From: Thaumasiovibrio sp047250365
GTDB lineage: Bacteria > Pseudomonadota > Gammaproteobacteria > Enterobacterales > Vibrionaceae
Assembly (NCBI RefSeq): GCF_047250365.1
Contig: NZ_JBLBVL010000002.1
Coordinates: forward strand, 1-64,000
DNA: 64,000 bases
Direction of reading: 5' to 3'
Shown here: piece by piece, positions 34,144 through 43,041 of the stretch
Position numbering within the stretch: position 1 is the first letter of the stretch
Layout: each line of letters begins with the position of its first letter
Translations under genes and position numbers: made by a program
Notes under the pieces: generated by a model
What the model was told of the DNA's origin: nothing
What the model saw: the letters and a program-made list of their open reading frames with translations, nothing else
The model's database searches: none

Positions 34144-34875
34144 ATGAAAGGAATTCATTATTTTATTATGGGCTTTTCACTCGCCATGCGCCCAGGAATA
34201 AAGCGCTACGTTCTAATGCCATTGCTGATTAATGCCCTTTTCTTTGGTGGCGCCTGTTACTTACTGTTTTCCTTTATGAGCCAATGGCTGACACAATGGA
34301 CACAATCACTACCTGACTGGTTGCAGTGGCTATCGTTGCTTCTATTGCCCCTTGCTGCCCTTGCGATTATTGTTATCTTTTCTTACTTCTTTAGTACTAT
34401 AGCAAATATCATCGCCGCTCCTTTTAATGTACTGCTCGCAGAAAAGCTCGAGTCTCAGCTTACTGGCAACCCTGCACCACATACAACGATTGGCAGTGTA
34501 TTACGCGATATTCCGCGCACGATTGGCCGAGAATGGCAAAAATTGGTGTACTACATTCCTAAAGCTATCGGGCTGATGATCGTGCTCTTTATTCCAGCAA
34601 TAGGGCAAACACTTGGCACCGCACTCTGGTTTATGTTCAGTACATGGATGCTAGCCATTCAATATCTTGACTACCCCTTCGATAACAACAAAGTGCCTTT
34701 TGCGATAATGCGCAGGCAACTCGCCACCCCTTACTCTGTAAGCTTCGGCTTTGGTGCGGCAACACTGCTCTTTACCATGATACCTCTTTTAAACCTAATC
34801 GTTATTCCTGTTGCCGTTTGTGGTGCAACGGCGCTCTGGGTCGACCAATACAAGTCACAAACCGATGTTATGTAG
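34144..34875 (+). CDS. cysZ: Sulfate transporter CysZ
   Basis: The 243-residue membrane protein of the EI24/CysZ family starts with the conserved GIHYFIMGFSLAMRPGIKRYVLMPLLINALFF and has about four to six membrane segments, with AQTLGTALWFMFSTWMLAIQYLDYP in the second half. It imports sulfate for cysteine synthesis and precedes cysK by 120 bases, its usual partner. It is divergently transcribed from zipA. Confidence 0.95.
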   Translation: MKGIHYFIMGFSLAMRPGIKRYVLMPLLINALFFGGACYLLFSFMSQWLTQWTQSLPDWLQWLSLLLLPLAALAIIVIFSYFFSTIANIIAAPFNVLLAEKLESQLTGNPAPHTTIGSVLRDIPRTIGREWQKLVYYIPKAIGLMIVLFIPAIGQTLGTALWFMFSTWMLAIQYLDYPFDNNKVPFAIMRRQLATPYSVSFGFGAATLLFTMIPLLNLIVIPVAVCGATALWVDQYKSQTDVM

Positions 34876-34995
34876 TCGAACTATTCGCCGAGCTATTAAT
34901 AACAATAACATATAACAATTTGATCCTTTGCTAGCTAAGATTTCAAGGTAAGCTATGACTATTACTTTTTCCCGTGCAACCAAGGAACGAAATTC

Positions 34996-35964
34996 ATGAG
35001 CAAAATATACGAAGACAATTCATTAACTATTGGCAATACCCCGTTGGTGCGTCTAAATCGTGTGACCAAAGGAAACGTTCTTGCAAAAGTCGAAGCCCGC
35101 AACCCAAGCTTTAGTGTTAAATGCCGTATCGGCGCGAACATGGTTTGGGAAGCCGAAAAGCAAGGGCTATTAAAGCCTGGCATTGAGCTCGTTGAGCCTA
35201 CCAGTGGTAACACCGGGATCGCGTTGGCATTCGTTGCCGCCGCTCGCGGATACAAACTCACTCTAACGATGCCAGAAAGCATGAGCCTTGAGCGTCGTAA
35301 GTTGTTAAAAGCGCTAGGGGCAAACCTGATTCTTACTGAAGCACCAAAAGGCATGAAAGGCGCGATTGCGAAAGCTGAAGAGATTGTTGCGCAAGATCCA
35401 AGCAAATATTACATGCCTCAACAATTTAATAACCCAGCTAACCCGCAGATCCATGAAAAAACAACAGGCCCAGAAATTTGGGAAGCAACTGACGGCGAGA
35501 TCGACGTGTTTGTTTCTGGGGTCGGTACAGGCGGCACCCTTACTGGTGTTAGCCGTTACATCAAACAACAGCAAGGCAAACAAATTGTCACTGTCGCTGT
35601 AGAGCCGGCTGAGTCACCAGTGATTAGTCAAGTCTTGGCAGGAGAAGAGATCCAACCAGCCCCGCACAAAATACAAGGGATTGGCGCAGGTTTTATTCCT
35701 AATAACTTAGACTTATCTCTTATTGATGAAGTGGCAAAAGTTGACTCGGAAGATGCGATAGAAATGGCTCGCCGCCTGATGGAAGAGGAAGGCATTTTGG
35801 CTGGAATATCTTCTGGCGCCGCCGTTGTTGCCGCGGATAGATTATCACAACGCCCTGAATTTGCTGGTAAAAACATCGTTGTCATTTTACCTAGCTCTGG
35901 CGAACGCTACCTATCCACCGCACTGTTTGCTGGTATATTTACTGAGCAAGAATTACAGCAATAA
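34996..35964 (+). CDS. cysK: Cysteine synthase A (O-acetylserine sulfhydrylase)
   Basis: The 322-residue PLP enzyme makes cysteine from O-acetylserine and sulfide. The PLP lysine lies in PSFSVKCRIG, the substrate loop is EPTSGNTGIALAFVAA and the phosphate-binding loop is GVGTGGTLTGV. Length and order are standard. A terminator follows and the ptsH-ptsI-crr operon comes next, the same neighbours as in Vibrio cholerae and E. coli. Confidence 0.97.
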   Translation: MSKIYEDNSLTIGNTPLVRLNRVTKGNVLAKVEARNPSFSVKCRIGANMVWEAEKQGLLKPGIELVEPTSGNTGIALAFVAAARGYKLTLTMPESMSLERRKLLKALGANLILTEAPKGMKGAIAKAEEIVAQDPSKYYMPQQFNNPANPQIHEKTTGPEIWEATDGEIDVFVSGVGTGGTLTGVSRYIKQQQGKQIVTVAVEPAESPVISQVLAGEEIQPAPHKIQGIGAGFIPNNLDLSLIDEVAKVDSEDAIEMARRLMEEEGILAGISSGAAVVAADRLSQRPEFAGKNIVVILPSSGERYLSTALFAGIFTEQELQQ

Positions 35965-36018
35965 CGTTCTCTTAAGATATGCACTAGCGCACACTAGCTA
36001 TATTGATAAATGTGATCT

Positions 36019-36037
36019 AAGCCCCTTTTTGGGGCTT
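36019..36037 (+). terminator. Terminator after cysK
   Basis: AAGCCCC (36019-36025) and GGGGCTT (36031-36037) with a five-T loop are followed by TTTT, a classic intrinsic terminator 55 bases past the stop. Confidence 0.92.
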
Positions 36038-36278
36038 TTTTATTGCTTTTTTATGACCGAGGTATTATAAAAAGAGAGATTTATTTTCAGGCTCGAAATA
36101 AAAAATGTCTCCAGCTTTTTGATGATAGTATGACCTTATATTCACTGCTATCTAGCCTGTAATAGTCACAATCGGGTAAGATTCTAACACATAAATTCGC
36201 TGTGGCGTTAAAATCGCGTTAAGCTGAGTCATAGTGGAAAAATAATAACGATTTTCATTAACAATCGGGGTAAAAACA

Positions 36279-36536
36279 ATGTATCAGAAGCAAGTTGAAA
36301 TCACTGCTGAAAATGGTCTACACACTCGTCCTGCTGCACAGTTTGTTAAAGAAGCTAAAGCATTCGATGCTGACATTACTGTTACTTCAAACGGTAAAAG
36401 TGCATCGGCTAAAAGCCTATTCAAGCTGCAAACACTAGGCCTTGTAAAAGGTACTGTTGTTACCATCGCTGCTGAAGGCGCACAAGCTCAAGAAGCGGTA
36501 GATCATCTAGTAGCATTGATCCCTGAGCTGCACTAA
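36279..36536 (+). CDS. ptsH: Phosphocarrier protein HPr
   Basis: This is an 85-residue PTS phosphocarrier. His15 in GLHTRPAAQFV is the phosphorylation site and Ser46 sits in SAKSLFKLQTLGL. It receives phosphate from EI and passes it to sugar-specific EIIA domains. It is the first gene of ptsH-ptsI-crr, with GGGG before the ATG, and a hairpin follows before ptsI. Confidence 0.98.
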   Translation: MYQKQVEITAENGLHTRPAAQFVKEAKAFDADITVTSNGKSASAKSLFKLQTLGLVKGTVVTIAAEGAQAQEAVDHLVALIPELH

Positions 36537-36550
36537 GCATCTCTTTTTTA

Positions 36551-36608
36551 ATACCCAAATCGTCATGTTGCCTACTTTTTTTATGTAACCTTTCGACGAT
36601 TTGGGTAT
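36551..36608 (+). terminator. Long hairpin between ptsH and ptsI (possible attenuator)
   Basis: ATACCCAAATCGTC (36551-36564) and GACGATTTGGGTAT (36595-36608) are perfect 14-bp complements with a 30-base loop, followed by CTTTATATTTAT. It could stop part of the ptsH transcripts or stabilise them, giving more HPr than EI. Confidence 0.6.
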
Positions 36609-36647
36609 CTTTATATTTATCTTGTTTGTTTTTTAAAAGGTACAGTT

Positions 36648-38369
36648 ATGATCTCTGGTATTCTGGCCTCTCCAGGCATCGCGTTTGGTAAGGCATTGTT
36701 GCTGAAAGAGGAAGAAATTGTTCTCAATAAATCTCCTATTAGCGATATAGAACAGGAAGTTCAACGCTTCTACGATGCGCGAACTAAGTCTGCGCAGCAA
36801 CTTGAAGCGGTTAAAGAAAAGGCGTTAGAGACCTTCGGACAGGAAAAAGCCGACATCTTTGAAGGGCATATCATGCTATTAGAAGATGAAGAGCTCGAAG
36901 AAGAGATCATTGCCTTTATTAAAGACAACAATGCAAGTGCCGATCTGGCGATTTACTCTATCATCGAAGAGCAAGCAGCGACGCTGGAGTCTCTGGATGA
37001 CGAATACCTGAAAGAACGCGCTACTGATATCCGCGATATTGGTACCCGCTTTGTTAAAAATGCACTCGGCATCAACATTATTTCTCTGAGTTCAATTAAC
37101 GAAGAAGTGATTTTGGTTGCCAACGATCTTACGCCATCAGAAACAGCTCAAATCAACCTTGATTATGTGCTTGGTTTTATCACTGATATTGGCGGTCGTA
37201 CCTCACACACCTCTATTATGGCTCGCTCACTAGAGCTTCCAGCCATCGTTGGTACGAACGACATTACCCAACAAGTAAACAGCGGCGATATGCTCGTGTT
37301 GGATGCGATTAATAATCAAATCGTCATCAACCCGACCGACGCAGAATTAGAAAAATTCAAAGCGATTCGTGATCAGCACAATGCTGAAAAAGCGGAACTA
37401 GCAAAACTTAAAGACCTACCAGCTATTACTTTAGACGGCCATCAAGTAGAAGTTTGCGGTAACATTGGTACTGTTAAAGATTGCGATGGTATCAACCGTA
37501 ATGGTGGCGAAGGTGTTGGCCTTTACCGTACTGAATTCCTATTTATGGACCGTGACGCGCTGCCAACAGAAGATGAGCAGTATCAAGCGTACAAAGACGT
37601 TGCTGAAGCAATGCACGGTGAAGCGGTTATCATCCGTACCATGGATATCGGTGGTGATAAAGATCTACCTTATATGGATCTACCACAAGAAATGAACCCA
37701 TTCCTAGGCTGGCGTGCTGTGCGTATCAGCTTAGACCGTCGCGAGATTTTACGCGACCAATTACGAGCAATCCTACGCGCCTCAGCGCATGGTAAGCTAC
37801 GCATTATGTTCCCAATGATCATTTCAGTTGAAGAGATCCGCGAACTGAAAAAAGCCATTGAAGAGTATAAAGCTGAGCTTCGTGCTGAAGGGCTAAGCTT
37901 CGACGAAAGTATCGAAATTGGCGTAATGGTTGAAACACCAGCTGCCGCTGCGATTGCACATCACCTAGCGAAAGAAGTTGCGTTCTTTAGTATTGGAACA
38001 AACGACCTTACCCAGTATACTTTGGCAGTTGACCGTGGTAACGAGCTGATTTCTCATCTCTACAACCCATTGTCACCAGCAGTGCTAACCGTGATCAAGC
38101 AAGTTATTGACGCTTCTCATAAAGAAGGTAAATGGACTGGCATGTGTGGTGAGCTTGCAGGCGATGATCGTGCAACTCTATTGCTCTTGGGCATGGGATT
38201 GGATGAATTCAGTATGTCTGGTATCTCTATTCCACGCGTTAAAAAGATCATCCGTAATGCTAACTTTGCAGATGTGAAACAAATGGCAGAAGAAGCACTA
38301 GCAATGCCTACCGCAGCTGAAATTGAAGCTCACGTAGAAAAATTTATCGCAGAGAAAACTATCTGCTAA
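36648..38369 (+). CDS. ptsI: PTS enzyme I (phosphoenolpyruvate-protein phosphotransferase)
   Basis: The 573-residue enzyme transfers phosphate from PEP to HPr. The active His lies in GGRTSHTSIMARSLELPAIVG (about residue 189), the PEP-binding half has GGVGLYRTEFLFM and RTMDIGGDKDLPY, and GMCGELAGD carries the conserved Cys near the C-terminus. It is cytoplasmic and the second gene of the PTS operon, 37 bases before crr. Confidence 0.98.
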   Translation: MISGILASPGIAFGKALLLKEEEIVLNKSPISDIEQEVQRFYDARTKSAQQLEAVKEKALETFGQEKADIFEGHIMLLEDEELEEEIIAFIKDNNASADLAIYSIIEEQAATLESLDDEYLKERATDIRDIGTRFVKNALGINIISLSSINEEVILVANDLTPSETAQINLDYVLGFITDIGGRTSHTSIMARSLELPAIVGTNDITQQVNSGDMLVLDAINNQIVINPTDAELEKFKAIRDQHNAEKAELAKLKDLPAITLDGHQVEVCGNIGTVKDCDGINRNGGEGVGLYRTEFLFMDRDALPTEDEQYQAYKDVAEAMHGEAVIIRTMDIGGDKDLPYMDLPQEMNPFLGWRAVRISLDRREILRDQLRAILRASAHGKLRIMFPMIISVEEIRELKKAIEEYKAELRAEGLSFDESIEIGVMVETPAAAAIAHHLAKEVAFFSIGTNDLTQYTLAVDRGNELISHLYNPLSPAVLTVIKQVIDASHKEGKWTGMCGELAGDDRATLLLLGMGLDEFSMSGISIPRVKKIIRNANFADVKQMAEEALAMPTAAEIEAHVEKFIAEKTIC

Positions 38370-38406
38370 TATAACGCAGGTAAAATAATCGCTTAGGAGC
38401 AACAAA

Positions 38407-38916
38407 ATGGGTCTGTTTGACAAACTGAAGAAGCTGGTTTCTGATGATAGTGCAAATGCGAATGCTATCGAAATCATTGCACCACTATCTGGTGAAATCG
38501 TAAACATTGAAGATGTGCCAGATGTTGTTTTCGCTGAGAAAATTGTTGGTGATGGCATCGCAATTAAACCAGCCGGTGACAAAATGGTTGCGCCAGTAAA
38601 TGGAACTATTGGTAAGATCTTTGAAACCAATCACGCTTTCTCAATTGAGTCTGACGATGGTATTGAGCTATTCGTTCACTTTGGTATCGACACTGTTGAG
38701 CTAAAAGGTGAAGGCTTTAAGCGTATTGCAGAAGAAGGCCAAACCGTTAAAGCTGGCGACACTGTGATCGAATTTGATCTGGCTCTGCTTGAAGAAAAAG
38801 CAAAGTCGACGCTAACGCCTGTTGTTATCTCTAACATGGATGAGATCAAAGAGCTAACCAAGCTATCTGGTGCTGTAACTGTGGGTGAAACCCCAGTACT
38901 AAAAGTAACTAAATAA
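38407..38916 (+). CDS. crr: PTS glucose-specific EIIA component (EIIA-Glc)
   Basis: The 169-residue protein has His91 in IELFVHFGIDTVELKGEGF as the phosphorylated residue and His76 in ETNHAFSIESDD as its partner. EIIA-Glc passes phosphate to sugar permeases and, unphosphorylated, controls uptake of other carbon sources. It lies 37 bases after ptsI and is followed by a strong terminator, so it ends the operon. Confidence 0.98.
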   Translation: MGLFDKLKKLVSDDSANANAIEIIAPLSGEIVNIEDVPDVVFAEKIVGDGIAIKPAGDKMVAPVNGTIGKIFETNHAFSIESDDGIELFVHFGIDTVELKGEGFKRIAEEGQTVKAGDTVIEFDLALLEEKAKSTLTPVVISNMDEIKELTKLSGAVTVGETPVLKVTK

Positions 38917-38933
38917 GTCACTTTTTCGCCATG

Positions 38934-38964
38934 AAAAAACGCCGCTAATCTAGCGGCGTTTTTT
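38934..38964 (+). terminator. Terminator after crr
   Basis: AAAAAACGCCGCTA (38934-38947) and TAGCGGCGTTTTTT (38951-38964) form a perfect 14-bp stem with a three-base loop and a T-run, ending the PTS operon. Confidence 0.95.
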
Positions 38965-38976
38965 ATATGTAAGAAA

Positions 38977-38998
38977 AAAGCTGACTAAAGTCAGCTTT
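38977..38998 (-). terminator. Terminator after the Dyp-type peroxidase gene
   Basis: AAAGCTGACT (38977-38986) and AGTCAGCTTT (38989-38998) form a stem that on the minus strand runs into TTTTTT. It lies 33 bases past the peroxidase stop. Confidence 0.85.
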
Positions 38999-39030
38999 AA
39001 TACACTAAAAGTGGCAATGCCAAGATTGAA

Positions 39031-39924
39031 TCACGCTAATGCACGTAAAAATTCCAACGAGGGAGCGAAGTAGTACCCTCCTGTCACTGCAGAAGTGAAA
39101 TCTAACAAGCGATCTGTTTTTCCATCAGTTTCACCATACATACTGGACAACATCTGCTTGAAATTGTGTTGAGTATGACAATAGGCAATAAACAGTAAGC
39201 CATGCGAACCGCTAACTGAACCGTAAGGCAAGCTGTGACGAACAATTTTAAGCCCTTGACCGCTCTCTTTTATATCAACGCGGCCCACATGCGAATTAGC
39301 AGGCACATCATCTAATTCGATAGAGTCGGGTTTTGTTCGTCCAACAATCGCTTCTTGTTGTGCAATACCCATTTCGTTCCAAGCCGGCAAATTATGCTCA
39401 AAACGTTGCAACATCACCATGCTTCCACCTGCCAACGGGCCATCAGCAATAATTGCGACTTCACGACGCTCTTCTTCTACTTTCGGGTTCTCTGTACCGT
39501 CAATGAAGTCAGTCATATCTCGACTATCTAGATATCGATAACCGTAAGTTTCATCACTGATAGTCAGGTACTTTGCCACTGGCGATAAAAACTTACGCAG
39601 TAGCAAAAAATGCAAATCATGGCGTGACGAATGGACATGCAATAAAATGTCAGCTTCCGTTGCTGGTGCAGATACGATACCTTGTCCAAGTGTTTTGAAG
39701 GTGTCGAAGTCTGCTTCATTGCCCCCCAACGCGATCCAAAACTGATGACCAAATGCCAAAGAGGCTTTCAATTCAGTATCATTCACTTGATTAACGTCAG
39801 CGAGCAATTGATGAAATTGCGCCAAATGCTGACGAAGCTCTTCATTCAGCTCAGAAACATTAAACGTCACATACAATGCGAACGGTCCTGCATCAGGTAA
39901 AATGCCGGGTTGAACTGCTGTCAT
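39031..39924 (-). CDS. Dyp-type heme peroxidase (YfeX-like)
   Basis: The 297-residue protein carries the Dyp signature GxxDG in FIDGTENPKVEEERREV, with the catalytic Asp/Arg pattern, and a proximal-heme His in the HVGRVDIKESG segment. These enzymes bind heme and oxidise porphyrins or dyes with peroxide. There is no signal peptide, so it is cytoplasmic like YfeX. It forms a minus-strand group with two downstream small genes, but separate terminators suggest its own transcript. Confidence 0.9.
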   Translation of the reverse strand: MTAVQPGILPDAGPFALYVTFNVSELNEELRQHLAQFHQLLADVNQVNDTELKASLAFGHQFWIALGGNEADFDTFKTLGQGIVSAPATEADILLHVHSSRHDLHFLLLRKFLSPVAKYLTISDETYGYRYLDSRDMTDFIDGTENPKVEEERREVAIIADGPLAGGSMVMLQRFEHNLPAWNEMGIAQQEAIVGRTKPDSIELDDVPANSHVGRVDIKESGQGLKIVRHSLPYGSVSGSHGLLFIAYCHTQHNFKQMLSSMYGETDGKTDRLLDFTSAVTGGYYFAPSLEFLRALA

Positions 39925-40027
39925 AGGATATCCTTACTCTATTTCTTCAATTTAACAACAGTTTACACCATTATCTCGCAATAAAAACCATCATCACTAG
40001 TGTTATTGCAGACACCACAATATTAAA

Positions 40028-40420
40028 TCACGCCGAGATAGATATCGCCAAATTCAAGATCTGCTGACGATCTGGATCAGAAAAAGCAATACTCGCAGGC
40101 ATATCGATACCTGCCGAGATCACTGGCGTCGCTATCGTGGCCCATGCACCATCAGGTTGTTGTTGCTTTACGGTTAAGGAAACCGTGACCCTTTCTGCAT
40201 CTATTTCCAATAATTCAGCACTGCCAACCAACGGTGACTCTCCTTCATTATTTTCCATAAATACTGTCTCTTCCCCCTGCGTCAATACCACCGACGCAGT
40301 GCTCGTATATTGTCCTTGCGGCGCTTGCAAGTCCAAATCAACGTTCAACTGCCAATCCGCCATCGCTAGAGGGCTGAGCAACGCGCTGAACAGCACTAAG
40401 CCTTTACTCAACTCCTGCAT
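40028..40420 (-). CDS. Small secreted protein, unknown
   Basis: The 130-residue protein begins with a signal peptide (GLVLFSALLSPLAMA, cleavage before DWQ). The mature part is beta-strand-like with acidic and Gln-rich segments, no cysteines and no recognisable domain. The start ATG has an AGAAAG-type ribosome site. It is followed closely by the DUF2919 gene upstream and may be co-transcribed with it. The family is not recognised. Confidence 0.6.
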   Translation of the reverse strand: MQELSKGLVLFSALLSPLAMADWQLNVDLDLQAPQGQYTSTASVVLTQGEETVFMENNEGESPLVGSAELLEIDAERVTVSLTVKQQQPDGAWATIATPVISAGIDMPASIAFSDPDRQQILNLAISISA

Positions 40421-40441
40421 TATTCTTTCTCTTCTATTAAT

Positions 40442-40891
40442 TTAATTATAATCAAAGGTTAAACGAACTCGTCGGCTACGCACCAAATAAGCACAAAACC
40501 AACCAGACATCACCAAAATAACACCATCCACCATCGTGACACGCAGCGGTGCAGCCCACCAGTGATAACACTGCTGCGCCACATCGTAAATCAGCACAAG
40601 AAGCGTCAGTCCACGCCCATGGCGCCAGAAAGTAAGGGGGAACGCTGGCAATCGATGGCGTACACCCGCCATCCACATCAACAGTAATACTGGCACAGCC
40701 ACTAAGACCTGCAGGTATAACTCTTGCCGTTGGGGATAGATTATCGCGAGTAAATCTGCCCCGTGCTCCCGGCTTACTCCTGCCATGATCAAAACCATTG
40801 GGCCTCGAGCTAACAATCCCCACCCTAACCACAGCCATATTGGTGGGCGGAAACCACCATGCTTATCTAGGTGTGCAAGCCAATGTTTCAC
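40442..40891 (-). CDS. DUF2919 (YfeZ-like) inner-membrane protein
   Basis: The 149-residue protein has four hydrophobic segments (GWGLLARGPMVLIMAG, LYLQVLVAVPVLLLMW, LTLLVLIYDVAQQCYHWW and VDGVILVMSGWFCAYLV). It opens with the DUF2919 pattern KHGGFRPPIWLWLGW. It starts at GTG (40891). E. coli yfeZ lies beside yfeX, a Dyp-type peroxidase gene, just as here, so the pairing is conserved. The function is unknown. Confidence 0.8.
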   Translation of the reverse strand: MKHWLAHLDKHGGFRPPIWLWLGWGLLARGPMVLIMAGVSREHGADLLAIIYPQRQELYLQVLVAVPVLLLMWMAGVRHRLPAFPLTFWRHGRGLTLLVLIYDVAQQCYHWWAAPLRVTMVDGVILVMSGWFCAYLVRSRRVRLTFDYN

Positions 40892-41220
40892 ACTTATTTC
40901 TCAATTTATAACCAAAGCAACGTCAGCATAACGTGTAACTCATCGATGCCAAATGCGAACGCTATTTTCATCCTCTAAAGCATGAAGTCAGCCGCATAAT
41001 CACGGGGGCAAGTAACATATACAACATTTATCGCCGCTACGAATAGTCCATGATAGAAATGTGCGCTAGCACAGAAGCATGAAGCAAAAAGGACTCGCTG
41101 ATCACGCTTTCACCGTACAGATCTCACACTGACTTGAATTGATCGCTGAACCGCAACGGATAAAATAGAACACCACTGCCAACTTATATACACTGTCCTC
41201 ATCAACCAGTGAGAATGAAT
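40892..41220. other. Intergenic region
   Basis: There is no gene in these 329 bases. A palindrome TGTGC-GCTA-GCACA (41060-41073) is the only clear element, and it may be an operator for the plus-strand gene that follows. Confidence 0.4.
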
Positions 41221-41562
41221 ATGACAAAAAGAAAATTATCCCAAGAAACCGTCAATGAAGCGATGGTCATCGCCAAGGCAACACAGAAACCAGGGCAAAC
41301 AAAAGAGCAAACCAAGCTTATTGCTCAAGGAATTCAACACGGTATCGAACAATATAAGAAGCAACAAAAAATAAAGGCAAGGGAGCGCAGCAAAGCACAA
41401 AAGCAAGTGTCGAAGCAACGACAACAACTCGACAGCACGCCCCCCATGCCTATCGACCTGCCTGCGACGCCGCCTGAAAAAGCCAAGCCAAACCTCTTAC
41501 CTTGGGTGCTACTGGGCATCTCTTGGCTTGGCTTTATCGCTTATATCATCACAAATTCTTAG
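41221..41562 (+). CDS. DUF2956 protein
   Basis: The 113-residue protein matches DUF2956 in its start TKRKLSQETVNEAMVIAKATQKPGQTKEQTKLIAQGI. A long basic, coiled-coil-like region rich in Lys and Gln (about 38-65) is followed by a Pro-rich linker and a single C-terminal membrane segment (LLPWVLLGISWLGFIAYIIT). It is probably anchored in the inner membrane by its tail with a cytoplasmic N-terminus. The function is unknown. The start at 41221 was preferred over two in-frame candidates just upstream. Confidence 0.8.
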   Translation: MTKRKLSQETVNEAMVIAKATQKPGQTKEQTKLIAQGIQHGIEQYKKQQKIKARERSKAQKQVSKQRQQLDSTPPMPIDLPATPPEKAKPNLLPWVLLGISWLGFIAYIITNS

Positions 41563-41584
41563 ATTAAAATGACTGGAGTTAACC

Positions 41585-41956
41585 ATGAACGTTGAGGCGT
41601 TGAAAAGCTATTGCGAAACATTGGTTGGTATCCAGCATGATATAAAGTGGCACAATGTGGATGTTTTCAGTATTCAGACCAACAAAATGGTCTGTATCTT
41701 TTACGATGGAGACAAGATGGCTTGCAAGGTTGACGACGATCTCTTCCTCTCTCTATCGCAACTTCCACATTGCTGTGCGCAGTCTCACTTAGCGAGAGCT
41801 CATTGGGTCGAATTTGGCGACGGCTGCCCGTTACCGCAAGCTGAGTTAGAAAAAATCATTCATCGCTCTTGGACGCTCGTGGTTAAGAAATTAGCCAAGA
41901 AACACCAACAGCATTATTTTGCTACCGCCCAAACCGACAAGACGGTCGCTGGCTAA
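41585..41956 (+). CDS. MmcQ/YjbR family protein
   Basis: The 123-residue protein has the YjbR fold pattern with NVEALKSYCETLVGIQHDIKWHN at the start and a final WTLVVKKLAKK helix. Family members are often called DNA-binding or MmcQ proteins, and the biochemical role is not established. GGAG precedes the ATG. It follows the DUF2956 gene by 22 bases, so both may form an operon, and it converges with napC. Confidence 0.8.
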   Translation: MNVEALKSYCETLVGIQHDIKWHNVDVFSIQTNKMVCIFYDGDKMACKVDDDLFLSLSQLPHCCAQSHLARAHWVEFGDGCPLPQAELEKIIHRSWTLVVKKLAKKHQQHYFATAQTDKTVAG

Positions 41957-41995
41957 TAAGCTAGCGCACCGCCTCCGACAATGCACCTATCTGTA

Positions 41996-42595
41996 CTATT
42001 TTTGAGTTAAATCAGGAAACTCTCGCACGGCTTCATGTCCTTTAGGTAGCTTGTGTGCAATGCCCTTATGGCAATCAATACACGTTTGACCACCCTCTTC
42101 TGCACGGTCGTGAATTTGTGCCGCAACGTTACGTTGAGCTGTGAAATCCATGTACTCGAAATTGTGGCAATTACGGCATTCCTGAGAATCATTGGCTTTC
42201 ATGCGTTTCCATTCCCGCTCTGCCATCACTAACCGATGTGCCTCAAACTTTTGTGGCGTATCAACCAAGCCAAGAGCTTTAGCGTAGAGCTCTTTGCTGG
42301 CCTGAATCTTACGCACCATCTTTGGTGCCCACTCTTTAGGTACATGACAATCTGGACACGTCGCCCTTACACCAGAGCGGTTACTGTAATGTATTGTTCC
42401 CACATACTCTTGATAAACGTTGTCTTCCATCTCGTGGCAACTAATACAAAACTCTTCCGTATTACTCATCTCCATCCCGGTGTTAAACCCACCCCAAAAG
42501 ATGACGCCAGCAACAAAGCCGATAACAAGTAACGTGCCTACCGCAATGCTAACTGGAGACCGGAACCAGCGCCAAAAGCGCTTAATTAAATCCAT
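41996..42595 (-). CDS. napC: NapC, tetraheme quinol dehydrogenase
   Basis: The 199-residue membrane-anchored cytochrome has an N-terminal signal-anchor (VSIAVGTLLVIGFVAGVIFW) and four CxxCH motifs: CISCH, CPDCH, CRNCH and CIDCH. It passes electrons from membrane quinol to the periplasmic NapAB complex. It is the last gene of napFDAGHBC, nine bases after napB. Confidence 0.97.
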   Translation of the reverse strand: MDLIKRFWRWFRSPVSIAVGTLLVIGFVAGVIFWGGFNTGMEMSNTEEFCISCHEMEDNVYQEYVGTIHYSNRSGVRATCPDCHVPKEWAPKMVRKIQASKELYAKALGLVDTPQKFEAHRLVMAEREWKRMKANDSQECRNCHNFEYMDFTAQRNVAAQIHDRAEEGGQTCIDCHKGIAHKLPKGHEAVREFPDLTQK

Positions 42596-42603
42596 AACTC
42601 CTC

Positions 42604-43041
42604 CTACTCTCCAAATTTGCCAGCAGGAACAAAATCATTTCCCACCAACGGCTGTGCATCACTTTGCGGAACGTGACACTGCAAACAAAAATATCGGCGT
42701 GGTGCTACTTCTGTCAGCATATTGTCATCCCTATCCATATAGTGAGTGGGACTAATACGTGGAGCGCCGGTTTTTCGATAGGTATCAACATCGTGACACT
42801 GCAAGCAACCGTTGTTTGCTTGGTTTATCTGATAGTTGTCAACCGTATGGGGGACTAAAGGCGGCTGATTAACATAGTCCAGTGCATATTTATCATGGTT
42901 TTTAGGCACCACTTTAATACTTGGTGCAGTATTGGTTTCATCAATGCCTGAATCACCACGAAGAGATACGACCTCTGCAAAAGTTAAGCACGACACACCG
43001 CCCAACACCAAAAGTAATAGGGTTGCTCGCTTATTATTCAT
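42604..43041 (-). CDS. napB: NapB, diheme cytochrome subunit
   Basis: This is a diheme cytochrome of about 145 residues in the periplasm. It has a signal peptide (ATLLLLVLGGVSCLTFA) and two CxxCH motifs, CLQCH in NNGCLQCHDVD and CLQCH in YFCLQCHVPQ, which hold the two hemes that feed electrons to NapA. The start at 43041 follows GGGAGCC and slightly overlaps napH. Confidence 0.95.
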   Translation of the reverse strand: MNNKRATLLLLVLGGVSCLTFAEVVSLRGDSGIDETNTAPSIKVVPKNHDKYALDYVNQPPLVPHTVDNYQINQANNGCLQCHDVDTYRKTGAPRISPTHYMDRDDNMLTEVAPRRYFCLQCHVPQSDAQPLVGNDFVPAGKFGE

